From Pseudomonas sp. BGr12 (GTDB taxonomy: Bacteria > Pseudomonadota > Gammaproteobacteria > Pseudomonadales > Pseudomonadaceae): a stretch of 64,000 nucleotides of DNA. Positions within the stretch are counted from its first letter, which is position 1, and the number at the start of each line of letters is the position of its first letter. Positions 34,018-44,671 of this stretch are shown here, piece after piece. The stretch covers positions 1 through 64,000 of the forward strand of contig NZ_JALRNF010000015.1 of the NCBI RefSeq assembly GCF_030272895.1, read 5' to 3'. The position numbers were made by a program, and so were the translations under genes. A model generated the notes under the pieces. It saw nothing but the letters and a program-made list of their open reading frames with translations, was not told the origin of the DNA and did no database searches.

Positions 34018-35788
34018 GGGCAGTCTCCGGCGGGTGGCTGGGCAGCAGGCTGACCAGGGTCGAGAAGGGCGGCAGACGATCGCCGGACAGCGGCTCGTCG
34101 GCACACAGGTAGCACTGCGCCGCAGCCGGGGGCAGTGCGCAGGGCACTGCTGCCGGGCCCAGGTTGAGGTCGATGCGCAGCTCAGCGCCATTGGCCAGGC
34201 GCCAGCGGGCGGTCAGGGCCTTGGCACCGATCACTTCGGCGCCCAGGGCGCGGCAACCGGGCAGCCGGTCGACAAGCCGTTGCCGGCGCAGGTGCAGCAA
34301 CTGGCGGTAGAACGCCGGCCAGGTCTGCTGCGGGTCATCCGGCGTTTGCGGGCGTGAGGCCTGGTAGGTGGCCAGCGCATTGGGATCGGGAATCGCCGCC
34401 CGCCGCTGTGGGTCGGCGAAGGCGTCGAACTGGGCGAACTCGGCCCGGCGGCCCTCACGCACGGCATCAGCCAGCGCGTCGTGGTGGTCGGTGAAGTACA
34501 GGAACGGCTGCTCGCAGCCTGCTTCCTCGCCCATGAACAGCAGCGGGATCATCGGCGACAGCATCACCAGGGTGGTGGCAGCGCGCAGGGCCTGGGGCGG
34601 GCACAGGTGGATCAGCCGTTCACCCAGGGCGCGGTTGCCGACCTGGTCATGGTTCTGCAGGAATAGCACGAAAGCGTTGGGCGGCAAGTGAGCGCTGGGT
34701 TCGCCGCGGGGCCGGCCGTTGCGGTCCTTCTCGCCCTGGAAGGCAAAACCCTGGCTCAGGCAGCGGGCCAGTTTATGAATGGGGTTGTGGCGAAAGTCGG
34801 CGTAGTAGCCTTGCGCTTCGTCGGTCAGCAACACGTGCAAAGCATTGTGGGCATCGTCGTTCCACTGCGCGTCGAAGTCATCGGTGAGCAGGCTCGCCTG
34901 GTTGTGCTCGTTCTCCAGCACCAGCCAGACCTGGCGCCCGGGCTCAAGCGACTGACGAACCCGCCGGCCCAACGCACCAAGAAAGTGCGGGTCGTCAATG
35001 GCGTGCACCGCATCCAGGCGCAGGCCGTCGAAGCGGTAGTCGGTGAGCCACATCAGGGCATTCTCGATGAAGTAATCGGCGACTTCGCTGCGTCCGAAGT
35101 CGATGGCCGCACCCCAGGGCGTATGACGGTCCTGATCGAAGAACGCGCTGGCGTACTGGCCGAGGTAGTTGCCGTCGGGGCCGAAGTGGTTGTACACCAC
35201 ATCCAGCAGCACCATCAGGCCAAGGCCGTGGGCCTGGTCGATCAACTGGCAGAGTTGTTCCGGGGTGCCATAGCTGTGCTGCGGCGCGAAGGGCAGGACG
35301 CCGTCGTAGCCCCAGTTGCGCTCACCGGGGAACTGCCCCAGGGGCATCAGTTCGATGGCGGTCACGCCCAGTGCCGCGAGCCGGGGCAATTGCCTAGCGA
35401 CCTGGGCATAGCCACCCAGGAGGCCGACATGCAGCTCGTAGATCACTGCCTCATGCCAGGGCCGGCCTTGCCAGTGAGGGTGCTGCCAGCGCCAGGCCGA
35501 CGGATCGACCAGCTGACTTAGGCCGTGCACGCCTTCGGGCTGGTAGCGCGAGGCCGGATCGGGCAGTGGTGGCCCGCCGTCGATGCTGTAGCCATAGCGG
35601 CTGCCGACGGCAGCGAGCAGGCAGGCGCTGAACCAGCCGTGCGCGCTACGCGCCAGGGGCAGGCGCTGATTGGGCGCCAGGCACAGCTCGACGCTGCGGG
35701 CATCGGGTGCCCACAGCGCAAAGCGTGCGGTATGGCTGTCGAGCATCACGGCCCCGTGGGTCGCGAGCCGGTCTGAGCTCAAGGGCAT
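34010..35788 (-). CDS. treZ: Malto-oligosyltrehalose trehalohydrolase
   Basis: A 592-residue GH13 enzyme that cleaves trehalose from maltooligosyltrehalose made by TreY. It has an N-terminal beta domain (FALWAPDARSVELCL), then the barrel: DVVYNHFGPDGNYLG near 192, nucleophile in DGLRLDAVHAIDD near 252, acid in VWLVLENEHN near 285, and FLQNHDQVGNRALG near 380. The ATG at 35788 is chosen because GAGG lies about 8 bases upstream; a GTG nine bases earlier is possible. It follows glgA by 16 bp. Confidence 0.93.
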   Translation of the reverse strand: MPLSSDRLATHGAVMLDSHTARFALWAPDARSVELCLAPNQRLPLARSAHGWFSACLLAAVGSRYGYSIDGGPPLPDPASRYQPEGVHGLSQLVDPSAWRWQHPHWQGRPWHEAVIYELHVGLLGGYAQVARQLPRLAALGVTAIELMPLGQFPGERNWGYDGVLPFAPQHSYGTPEQLCQLIDQAHGLGLMVLLDVVYNHFGPDGNYLGQYASAFFDQDRHTPWGAAIDFGRSEVADYFIENALMWLTDYRFDGLRLDAVHAIDDPHFLGALGRRVRQSLEPGRQVWLVLENEHNQASLLTDDFDAQWNDDAHNALHVLLTDEAQGYYADFRHNPIHKLARCLSQGFAFQGEKDRNGRPRGEPSAHLPPNAFVLFLQNHDQVGNRALGERLIHLCPPQALRAATTLVMLSPMIPLLFMGEEAGCEQPFLYFTDHHDALADAVREGRRAEFAQFDAFADPQRRAAIPDPNALATYQASRPQTPDDPQQTWPAFYRQLLHLRRQRLVDRLPGCRALGAEVIGAKALTARWRLANGAELRIDLNLGPAAVPCALPPAAAQCYLCADEPLSGDRLPPFSTLVSLLPSHPPETAHD

Positions 35789-35804
35789 GCCTGCCACCTC
35801 GTCC

Positions 35805-37361
35805 TCAGCGACCTACGTGGGCGCGCTCGACCAGTTCCTCATACAAGCGTGCATAGGGCTCCACCGCCTGGCACCAGTTGAACGGCTGGGTCATGGCCAG
35901 GCAGCGCATGGCGCCCAGCAGGTCTGGCTTGGTGTAGACATAGAAAGCCCGGCTCAGCGCCTCGCGGTAGCTGTCGACGGTGGATTCGTCGAACAGAAAA
36001 CCGGTGACGCCATTCTCGATGGTATCGGCCAGCCCCCCGGTATTGCGCGCCACCGGCAGCGAGCCGAAGCGCTGGGCATACATCTGGCTCAGGCCGCAGG
36101 GCTCATAGCGCGACGGCATCAGCAGGAAGTCGCTGCCGGCGAACATGCGCCGGGCATCGGTTTCATTGAAACCGATGCGCACGCCGACCTGCCCGGGATG
36201 ACGCAGGGCCAGTTCGCGCATGGCCTGTTCTTCCTCCGGCTCGCCTCGGCCGATGATCGCGATCTGGCCGCCTTGGCTGACGATGTAGTCGGCCACCCCC
36301 AGGGTCAGGTCCAGGCCTTTCTGGTAGACCAGTCGCGAGACCACCGCGAACAGCGGCCCGGTCGAGGGCTTGAGGTTGAACAGCTCGCGTACCTGATGGG
36401 TGTTCTTCGCTTTGCCGTCCCAGTCGTTGAGGCTAAAGGGGTGGGCCAGGTGCGGGTCGCTGGCCGAGTCCCAGCTTTCATCGATGCCGTTGGGAATGCC
36501 GCTGAGCAGGCCTTGCTGGGCCTTGCTGCCGAGGAAGCCATCGAGGCCGCAGCCAAAGTCCGGGGTGGTGATTTCCCGGGCATAGGTGGCGCTGACCGTG
36601 GTGATGTGGTTGGAGTAGGCCAGGCCCGCCTTGAGGAACGACAGCTTGCCGTAGAATTCCATGCCTTCCTGTTGCAGGGCATGGTCGGGGATCGCCAGTT
36701 CCGGGCAGCAGGCGCGGCTGACCACGCCCTGGTAGGCCAGGTTGTGGATGGTGAACAGGGTCGGGGTACGCAGGCCGCGCCAGTGCATGTAGGCCGGCGC
36801 CAGGCCGGCTGGCCAGTCGTGGGCGTGCACCAGATCGGGCTTCCAGTGCACCATGCCTTCACCGGCAGCGATTTCCGCGGCTGCCAGGCCCAGGCGGGCG
36901 AAGCGGATATGGTTGTCCGGCCAGTCGCGACCATTGTTGGCGCCATAGGGCGTGCCTTCGCGCTGGTACAGCTCCGGGCAGATCAGCACATAGATGACCA
37001 GGCCATCGGCCAGGTCCATGCGCCCGATCTTGCAGGGCGGCAAGGCCGCATGCCCGCCCAGCTCGCCCACCAGGTGGATCGGGTTGTCGCTCTCCAGTAC
37101 CTGCGGGTAGCCGGGAATCAGCACCCGCACGTCATGCAAGTGACGGATCGCCCGTGGCAAGGCGGCAGAGACATCGCCCAGGCCGCCGGTCTTGACCAGG
37201 TCGGCGATTTCCGAGGTCACGAACAGGACCTTGCGTTTATGCGGATTGTGCCGGGAGTCGGCGCCGGGTGCCTTGGCTGTCGTGCGCAAATCCGCGATCG
37301 AGGCATCACGGGTGTCCGAAGTAAACTGCTCTACGTTGGGTTCGACAGCGGCACTGATCAT
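35805..37361 (-). CDS. glgA: Glycogen synthase
   Basis: A 518-residue GT5 glucosyltransferase that extends alpha-1,4-glucan from a nucleotide sugar. It carries the N-terminal sugar-nucleotide motif KTGGLGDVSAALP near residue 58 and the C-terminal PSRYEPCGLSQMYAQR near 420. An extra 40-residue N-terminal segment precedes the first Rossmann strand VLFVTSEIA. GGAGAGA precedes the ATG at 37361. It is the first gene of the minus-strand operon with treZ, malQ, treY and glgX. The ADP-glucose enzyme GlgC is not in the window, so the donor supply must be encoded elsewhere. Confidence 0.93.
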   Translation of the reverse strand: MISAAVEPNVEQFTSDTRDASIADLRTTAKAPGADSRHNPHKRKVLFVTSEIADLVKTGGLGDVSAALPRAIRHLHDVRVLIPGYPQVLESDNPIHLVGELGGHAALPPCKIGRMDLADGLVIYVLICPELYQREGTPYGANNGRDWPDNHIRFARLGLAAAEIAAGEGMVHWKPDLVHAHDWPAGLAPAYMHWRGLRTPTLFTIHNLAYQGVVSRACCPELAIPDHALQQEGMEFYGKLSFLKAGLAYSNHITTVSATYAREITTPDFGCGLDGFLGSKAQQGLLSGIPNGIDESWDSASDPHLAHPFSLNDWDGKAKNTHQVRELFNLKPSTGPLFAVVSRLVYQKGLDLTLGVADYIVSQGGQIAIIGRGEPEEEQAMRELALRHPGQVGVRIGFNETDARRMFAGSDFLLMPSRYEPCGLSQMYAQRFGSLPVARNTGGLADTIENGVTGFLFDESTVDSYREALSRAFYVYTKPDLLGAMRCLAMTQPFNWCQAVEPYARLYEELVERAHVGR

Positions 37362-37473
37362 ACTTCTCTCCGTCCCTATGTGGCGGGTGTGCTCACCCGC
37401 GGTTGTGTCGTGCTGAAGGCATCTCTCTGTGTATAAGGTGTGTAGTGCGTTCCATGCCCCTGAAAACTTGCGC

Positions 37474-37489
37474 GCAAGCGCTGTGCCAA
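37474..37489 (-). promoter_or_regulatory. Candidate sigma-54 promoter of glgA operon
   Basis: On the minus strand TTGGCACAGCGCTTGC contains the -24/-12 elements TGGCAC and TTGC with the obligate GG-N10-GC spacing. The predicted start near 37462 leaves a leader of about 100 nt before glgA. Only the base after TGGCAC and the one after TTGC depart from consensus. No enhancer site or activator gene was identified. Confidence 0.45.
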
Positions 37490-37588
37490 TCGGCGCTCCC
37501 GCCGCAGGCGTACTGACGAAAGGGGTATGTGAGCCGCAGCTGGATGTCCAGTAGCGGTGGCCTCCTAAAATTGCTGACCTGTTGCGAT

Positions 37589-37626
37589 TCCGGAAAGTTC
37601 GACTTTTTTCGGTCGGATTTTCCGGA
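37589..37626. promoter_or_regulatory. Long inverted repeat between glgA and GNAT gene
   Basis: TCCGGAAAGTTCGAC and GTCGGATTTTCCGGA pair over 15 positions (two G-U wobbles in the plus-strand RNA) around an 8-nt loop. It lies in the 413-bp divergent gap, about 150 bp before the GNAT start. There is no T tract after the stem. It is either an operator dyad or an mRNA leader structure of the GNAT gene. Apart from this and the sigma-54 candidate, the gap shows nothing clear. Confidence 0.45.
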
Positions 37627-37774
37627 CAATCCCGGGGCCGCTACAGAGTGTAGGAGAGAAGTTGAGAAAATGTGACCCATTGGTCACTTTACTTTGCTGT
37701 GTTGCCGTGCCGTACAATCAGCCGACCGCGCCAACGCCGCGCGGGCCGCCACTTCGCTCGCAATGGGAATGACA

Positions 37775-38266
37775 ATGGACGTTGAAAAGATTCTGGTGCT
37801 GCAAGCCAGTTACACCAATCCGATGCACGCCGAGGCCATCGCCCTGGTGCTCGACCACTATGCCCGCGACCCCATGGGCGGTGGCCAGCCACTGGACCCG
37901 CAGCTGCTGGCGCAATTGCCGGCGGAGCTGGCCAAGCGGCCCCATGCCTTCAGCGTACTGGCGTTTGTCGACGGCCAGCCGGCGGGGCTGGTCAATTGCT
38001 TCGAGGGCTTTTCCACCTTCGCCTGCCGGTCGCTGGTGAACATCCATGACGTGTCGGTGGTGCCGGCCCATCGCGGCAAGGGCCTGAGCCACAAGATGCT
38101 GGCCAAGGTCGAGGAAATCGCCCGCCAGCGCGGCTGCTGCAAACTGACCCTGGAAGTGCTCGAAGGCAATCCCGCCGCCCAGGGCAGCTACCGCTCGTTC
38201 GGCTTCGAGCATGCCTGCTTCGACCCGGCCCATGGCGCCATGCAGTTCTGGACCAAGGCGCTCTAG
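37775..38266 (+). CDS. GNAT family N-acetyltransferase
   Basis: A 163-residue single-domain GNAT protein. The acetyl-CoA loop is visible as HRGKGLSHKML near residue 100 (family Q/RxxGxG/A pattern), preceded by VNIHDVSVVPA and followed by LTLEVLEGNPAAQGSYRSFGF, the usual strand-helix-strand of the fold. Three in-frame ATGs lie at 37763, 37769 and 37775; the last is chosen because GGGA lies 6 bases upstream. The target could be a small molecule or a protein N-terminus. Confidence 0.85.
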   Translation: MDVEKILVLQASYTNPMHAEAIALVLDHYARDPMGGGQPLDPQLLAQLPAELAKRPHAFSVLAFVDGQPAGLVNCFEGFSTFACRSLVNIHDVSVVPAHRGKGLSHKMLAKVEEIARQRGCCKLTLEVLEGNPAAQGSYRSFGFEHACFDPAHGAMQFWTKAL

Positions 38267-38281
38267 GAAGGCCGGGGCAGT

Positions 38282-38449
38282 TCAGGAGAGGGTTGGCTTG
38301 TCGCTCGCCTGGGCTTGCTGCAACTGCAGGCTCAGGGCATTCACTTGTTGCCGGAGCAGGTCGCGCTCTTCACGCAAACGTTGCAATTCGTCCCGGCGGA
38401 CCGTCACGTAGAGGGTCTGTGGCGGCATCTTCGGTAGCAGGGTTCCCAT
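38282..38449 (-). CDS. Small coiled-coil protein (55 residues)
   Basis: A short frame encoding [20 protein letters not shown] followed by a continuous heptad-like helix rich in Leu, Gln, Arg and Glu, ending in SDKPTLS. GAGGTG lies 5-6 bases before the ATG at 38449. It is convergent with the GNAT gene. The strong start signal and the biased coiled-coil composition support a real gene. The function is not recognised; it could be an oligomeric scaffold or regulator. Confidence 0.65.
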   Translation of the reverse strand: MGTLLPKMPPQTLYVTVRRDELQRLREERDLLRQQVNALSLQLQQAQASDKPTLS

Positions 38450-38647
38450 TGCACACCTCGCAAATGGCAGAAAGTTGTTACAAGCGTAGCGGCTCGATCC
38501 GGCGGCGATTCTGAATTCTTTTTTCTGTCATGGGAACTTTTTTGTTTCTTGCTGTCTCGCCGCCGGTCGCTGAACCACGGGCGCGCGGGCTGGACTAACC
38601 TTGAAGGCCTGAACGGGCGGTTTTTATCTGATTGGGAGCATCGGCAC

Positions 38648-39627
38648 ATGCAACTGGGAATCGTGGGGCTGGGCCGCATGGGCGGCAATATCGCGCGGCG
38701 CTTGATGAAGGGCGGCCACCGTACGGTGGTCCACGACCGCGACCGCAAGGCCGTGGAAACCCTGGTCGCCGAAGGGGCCAATGGCGCCCATGACCTTGGC
38801 GCCCTGGTGGCCAAGCTGGAAAAGCCGCGGGCGGTCTGGGTGATGCTGCCGGCGGGTGAGCCCACCGAACAGACCATCGCGCAACTGGCCGACCTGCTGG
38901 ACGCCGACGACGTGATCATCGATGGCGGCAACACCTTCTACAAGGACGACATCCGCCGCGCCGCGAACCTCGCCGGGCGCCAGCTGCATTACGTGGATGT
39001 CGGCACCTCGGGGGGCGTGTGGGGCCTGGAGCGTGGCTACTGCATGATGATCGGCGGCGAAAAGGCCGTGGTCGAGCGCCTCGATCCCTTGTTCGCCACC
39101 TTGGCCCCGGGCATTGGCAACATCCCCCGTACCCGTGGCCGCCAGGGCCCGGCCGGGCGCGCCGAGCAGGGCTACATCCATGCCGGTCCCGCCGGTGCCG
39201 GGCACTACGTGAAGATGATCCACAACGGCATCGAGTACGGGCTGATGCAGGCCTACGCCGAAGGCTTCGACATTCTCAAGAGCAAGGGCAGCGAGGCGTT
39301 GCCGGCCGATCAGCGTTTCGACCTGGACCTGGCCGAGATCGCCGAAGTCTGGCGCCGTGGCAGCGTGGTCACCTCCTGGCTGCTGGACCTGACGGCCGAC
39401 GCCCTGGTGGCCGATCCGCAACTGGGTGGCTACAGCGGCTCGGTGGCCGACAGTGGCGAAGGGCGCTGGACCATTGATGCCGCGGTCGAGCAGGCGGTGC
39501 CGGTGCCAGTACTGTCCAGTGCGCTGTTCGCGCGCTTCCGTTCGCGCCAGCAGCAGGGCACCTACGCCGACCGGATGCTCTCGGCGATGCGCTTCGGCTT
39601 TGGCGGCCATGTCGAGAAAAAAGCCGA

Positions 39628-39631
<4 letters not shown>
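38648..39631 (+). CDS. gnd: 6-phosphogluconate dehydrogenase, decarboxylating (short form)
   Basis: A 327-residue member of the short, single-domain-core 6PGDH class. It has a Rossmann motif [17 protein letters not shown] at the N-terminus, substrate loop [15 protein letters not shown] near 117, and the catalytic region [16 protein letters not shown] near 185. It oxidatively decarboxylates 6-phosphogluconate to ribulose-5-phosphate with NAD(P). GGGAG precedes the ATG at a slightly long distance. The stop overlaps the zwf start by four bases (ATGA), so the two are coupled. Confidence 0.93.
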
Positions 39632-41130
<1,499 letters not shown>

Positions 41131-41136
41131 AAGCCA

Positions 41137-41188
41137 TCGCGGGGCAAGCCCGCTCCTACCGACCCGTAGGAGCGGGCTTGCCCCGCGA
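41137..41188. repeat. REP pair (REPIN)
   Basis: Two perfect inverted REP copies (41137-41159 and 41166-41188) with a 6-bp loop, between the convergent zwf and nhaB stops. It probably acts as the 3' barrier of the gnd-zwf mRNA. Confidence 0.92.
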
Positions 41189-41200
41189 TAAGGCCGCTAC

Positions 41201-42703
41201 TTACAGCCAGTAGGTCACCGCCCACCATCCCAATCCACCCATGACCACGGTGTAGGGCAGGGCCATCCACACCATCCGCCCGTACGACAGGCGAATCAGC
41301 GGTGCAATGGCCGACGTCAGCAGGAACAGGAACGCCGCCTGGCCATTGGGGGTGGCCACGCTCGGCAGGTTGGTACCGGTGTTGATCGCCACCGCCAGGG
41401 CCTCGAAGTGCTCGCGGCTCATGTGGCCGTTGACGAACGCCTGCTTGACCTCGGTGATGTAGATGGTGGCGACGAACACGTTGTCGCTGATCGCCGACAG
41501 CAGGCCGTTGGCAATGAACAGCATGCCCGGCTGCTGCTCGCTCGGCAGGGCCAGCACCCACTGGATCAGCGGCGTGAACAGCTGCTGGTCATGAATCACT
41601 GCCACCACGGCAAAGAACACCACCAGCAGGGCGGTGAACGGCATGGCGTCCTGGAAGGCGCGACCCAGGCGGTGCTCGTCGGTGATGCCGGTGAAGGCGG
41701 TGATCAGCACAATCACCAGCAGGCCGATCAGGCCCACCTCGGCGATGTGCAGGCCGAGGCTGACAATCAGGATCAGCGCAGCCACACCCTGCACCACCAG
41801 GGCGGCGCGTTGCTGGCTGGTGCGCTGGGCGTCGTCTTCGGCGGCATAGGCGGCCAGCACATCGCGCACGCTCTCCGGCAGCAGGGTGCCATAGCCGAAC
41901 CAGCGCAGCTTCTCCAGCAGCACGCAGGTCACCAGGCCCGCCACCAGTACCGGCAGGGACACCGGCGCGACCTTGAAGAAGAACTCGGCAAAATGCCAAC
42001 CCATTTCGTGGCCGATCAACAGGTTCTGCGGCTCGCCCACCAGGGTGCACACGCCGCCCAGGGCAGTACCGACCGCGCCATGCATCAGCAGGCTGCGCAG
42101 GAAGGCGCGAAACTGGTCGAGGTCGCCGCGCTGCAGGTGGGCGATCTGTTGGTCGCTGTCCAGGTCGGAGTCTTCCCGCGGGTTACTGCCCGACGCCACC
42201 CGGTGGTAGACCGAGTAGAAGCCCACTGCAGCGCTGATGATCACCGCGGTCACGGTCAGCGCATCGAGAAAGGCCGACAGGAAGGCCGAGAGAAAGCAGA
42301 ACAGCAGGGCCAGCAGGGCCTTGGAACGCACCCCCAGGAGGATTCGCGAGAACACGAACAGCAGCAGGTCCTTCATGAAGTAGATGCCGGCGACCATGAA
42401 CATCAGCAGCAGGATCACCGGGAAGTTGTGCTGCAGCTCGTCATACAGCGCCTGGGGCGTGGTCATGCCCAGCACCAGGGCCTCGACCACCAGCAGGCCG
42501 CCGGGCATCAGCGGGTAGCACTTGAGGGCCATGCCCAAGGTAAAGATGAACTGGATCACCAGCACCCAGCCGGTGACCACCGGGCCGAGGGTAAACAGCA
42601 GCAGCGGGTTGAGCAGCAGGAACAGGCACAGGGTGGCCTTGTACCAGCCGGGCGATTGTCCGAGGAAGTTGTGGGCCAGGGCGCCGGCCAGGGAGCGGGA
42701 CAT
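41201..42703 (-). CDS. nhaB: Na+/H+ antiporter NhaB
   Basis: A 500-residue polytopic inner membrane protein of the NhaB family, which exports sodium in exchange for protons. It has about a dozen hydrophobic segments, the N-terminal block [20 protein letters not shown], and characteristic loops [16 protein letters not shown] and [17 protein letters not shown]. The length equals that of known NhaB proteins. AGGATAC lies before the ATG at 42703. It is monocistronic and divergent from the dienoyl-CoA isomerase gene. Confidence 0.93.
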   Translation of the reverse strand: MSRSLAGALAHNFLGQSPGWYKATLCLFLLLNPLLLFTLGPVVTGWVLVIQFIFTLGMALKCYPLMPGGLLVVEALVLGMTTPQALYDELQHNFPVILLLMFMVAGIYFMKDLLLFVFSRILLGVRSKALLALLFCFLSAFLSAFLDALTVTAVIISAAVGFYSVYHRVASGSNPREDSDLDSDQQIAHLQRGDLDQFRAFLRSLLMHGAVGTALGGVCTLVGEPQNLLIGHEMGWHFAEFFFKVAPVSLPVLVAGLVTCVLLEKLRWFGYGTLLPESVRDVLAAYAAEDDAQRTSQQRAALVVQGVAALILIVSLGLHIAEVGLIGLLVIVLITAFTGITDEHRLGRAFQDAMPFTALLVVFFAVVAVIHDQQLFTPLIQWVLALPSEQQPGMLFIANGLLSAISDNVFVATIYITEVKQAFVNGHMSREHFEALAVAINTGTNLPSVATPNGQAAFLFLLTSAIAPLIRLSYGRMVWMALPYTVVMGGLGWWAVTYWL

Positions 42704-42861
42704 GAAATGTATCCTAATAATTCAAACAGGTGCGCACGGTGCCGGATACGGGCCGTCAGATCAAGGCAAAAGTCCCGGTTTTGGCACAAGTACGGCCTTG
42801 GTCGAAATCAATGCCTTGATATAGTCAGGCGATCGAAGCGGCTCTCTCAAGGAATGCAACT

Positions 42862-43704
42862 GTGAGCGAAAACAAAGCACTCGAAGTCGAACCGGGCGAA
42901 TACCAGGCCTTCAAGGTCGAGCTGAAGAACAGCATCGCCCACGTGCAGATCAACCGCCCGGAAAAGTACAACGCGATGAACGCGGCGTTCTGGAGCGAGA
43001 TCGTCGAGATCTTCAAATGGATCGATGACACCGACGCCGTTCGCGTGGTGGTGATCAGTGGTGCCGGCAAGCACTTCTCCGCCGGCATCGACCTGATGCT
43101 GCTGGCGTCGGTGGCCAACGAGCTGGGCAAGGATGTCGGCCGCAACGCCCGCCTGCTGCGCCGTACCATCCTGCGCATGCAGGCGTCGTTCAATGCCGTG
43201 GACAACTGCCGCAAGCCAGTGCTGGCGGCCATCCAGGGTTACTGCATCGGCGGCGCCATCGACCTGGTCTCGGCCTGCGACATGCGCTACTGCAGCCGCG
43301 ATGCGCAGTTCTCGATCAAGGAAATCGACATGGGCATGGCCGCCGACGTCGGTACCCTGCAGCGCCTGCCGCGCATCATCGGCGACGGCATCATGCGTGA
43401 ACTGGCCTACACCGGACGCACGGTCGAGGCCGACGAGGCGCAGCGCATCGGCCTGGTCAACCGCGTCTATGACGATCACGCGGCGTTGCTCGACGGAGTC
43501 TTTGCCATTGCCGCTGAAATTGCGGGAAAATCCCCCATTGCCGTGGCCGGCACCAAGGAAATGCTCAGCTATATGCGCGATCACCGTATCGACGATGGCC
43601 TGGAGTACATCGCCACCTGGAACGCCGCCATGCTGCAATCCACCGATCTGCGGGTGGCCGTGGCTGCCCACATGAGCAAACAGAAACCCGAGTTCGCCGA
43701 CTGA
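42862..43704 (+). CDS. Crotonase family protein, dienoyl-CoA isomerase-like
   Basis: A 280-residue crotonase-fold enzyme closest in motif to delta-3,5-delta-2,4-dienoyl-CoA isomerase (ECH1). It carries HFSAGIDLMLL near 75, GYCIGGAIDLVSACDMRYC near 130, and FSIKEIDMGMAADVGTLQRL near 155. The Asp, Glu and Asp in these motifs lie at the positions of the ECH1 catalytic acids. Such enzymes move double bonds during beta-oxidation of unsaturated fatty acids with odd-numbered bonds. The start is GTG with AAGGA seven bases upstream. A simple enoyl-CoA hydratase is less likely. Confidence 0.85.
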   Translation: MSENKALEVEPGEYQAFKVELKNSIAHVQINRPEKYNAMNAAFWSEIVEIFKWIDDTDAVRVVVISGAGKHFSAGIDLMLLASVANELGKDVGRNARLLRRTILRMQASFNAVDNCRKPVLAAIQGYCIGGAIDLVSACDMRYCSRDAQFSIKEIDMGMAADVGTLQRLPRIIGDGIMRELAYTGRTVEADEAQRIGLVNRVYDDHAALLDGVFAIAAEIAGKSPIAVAGTKEMLSYMRDHRIDDGLEYIATWNAAMLQSTDLRVAVAAHMSKQKPEFAD

Positions 43705-43737
43705 CCCACAGCGGCGCACCGAGCAAGGAGCCGCACG

Positions 43738-44568
43738 ATGTCAGCGCGTTGGACCACCGCAGTACTGGACACGAACCTCGCCGGCGGCTGGGCGGTCGCC
43801 CGCTGCAACGAGGGCTTTCTGGTTGATGGCAACGGCGCGCTGTTCCCGCGCGACTGGCTCAAGCGCCAGGAACTGGACGTATTGTTCGAGCACGGCATCG
43901 GTCATTTCGACGGCCAGCCGGTGTACCTGCTGGAACTCAAGGGCCCGCAGGCGGTGGCCGGTTGCAGCTGGCGCGGCCTGCGCCAGTTCATGCTCGAAGG
44001 CGACTTCGACACCTACAAGATCCTCGGTTACGCCGCGCAGATCGGCACCTGGGCCCGCGAGCACCGCTTCTGCGGCAGCTGCGGCCAGCCCATGAGCCAG
44101 ATCCAGCTGGAGCGGGCGATGTATTGCCAGCCCTGCGACCTGCGCAACTACCCGCGGATCTCACCAAGCATGATCGTGCTGATCACCCGTGGCGACGAGA
44201 TTCTCCTGGCCCGTTCGCCGCGTTTCGTCACCGGGGTCTACAGCACCCTGGCGGGCTTCGCCGAACCCGGTGAGTCGGCCGAGGACTGCCTGGTGCGCGA
44301 GGTGCGTGAAGAGGTGGCGATCGAGGTGCGGAACATCCAGTACATCGGTAGCCAGTGCTGGCCGTTCCCCCATTCGATGATGCTGGGATTCCATGCCGAG
44401 TACGCCGGCGGCGAGATCGTCATGCAACCGGACGAGATCGAGGATGCCCAGTGGTTCCGGGTCGATGCGCTGCCGCCGTTGCCGGCGGGGCGTTCGATTG
44501 CGCGGTACCTGATCGACCTCTATGTGGCGCGGCGGTTGGGGTTGGCGGAGCCGGTGCTGGTCAGTTGA
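43738..44568 (+). CDS. nudC: NAD+ diphosphatase (Nudix)
   Basis: A 276-residue NudC that cleaves NADH/NAD+ and removes NAD caps from RNA 5' ends. A four-Cys zinc site is seen as CGSCGQP and CQPCD (residues 112-131). The Nudix box [20 protein letters not shown] is complete, with the REVREE core. The NudC-specific SQPWPFPxS motif is present as SQCWPFPHS, with one Pro-to-Cys change. It follows the isomerase gene by 33 bp on the same strand and may be co-transcribed. Confidence 0.93.
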   Translation: MSARWTTAVLDTNLAGGWAVARCNEGFLVDGNGALFPRDWLKRQELDVLFEHGIGHFDGQPVYLLELKGPQAVAGCSWRGLRQFMLEGDFDTYKILGYAAQIGTWAREHRFCGSCGQPMSQIQLERAMYCQPCDLRNYPRISPSMIVLITRGDEILLARSPRFVTGVYSTLAGFAEPGESAEDCLVREVREEVAIEVRNIQYIGSQCWPFPHSMMLGFHAEYAGGEIVMQPDEIEDAQWFRVDALPPLPAGRSIARYLIDLYVARRLGLAEPVLVS

Positions 44569-44671
44569 GGCACGGGTTCGATGTGTGGGAATACATGAGG
44601 AATTACTTCCTGGTGCGTATTCGTTTTGAGAAAGCTCAGTATGTGCAACTTTTCAACTGAAGGCTCAAAAC

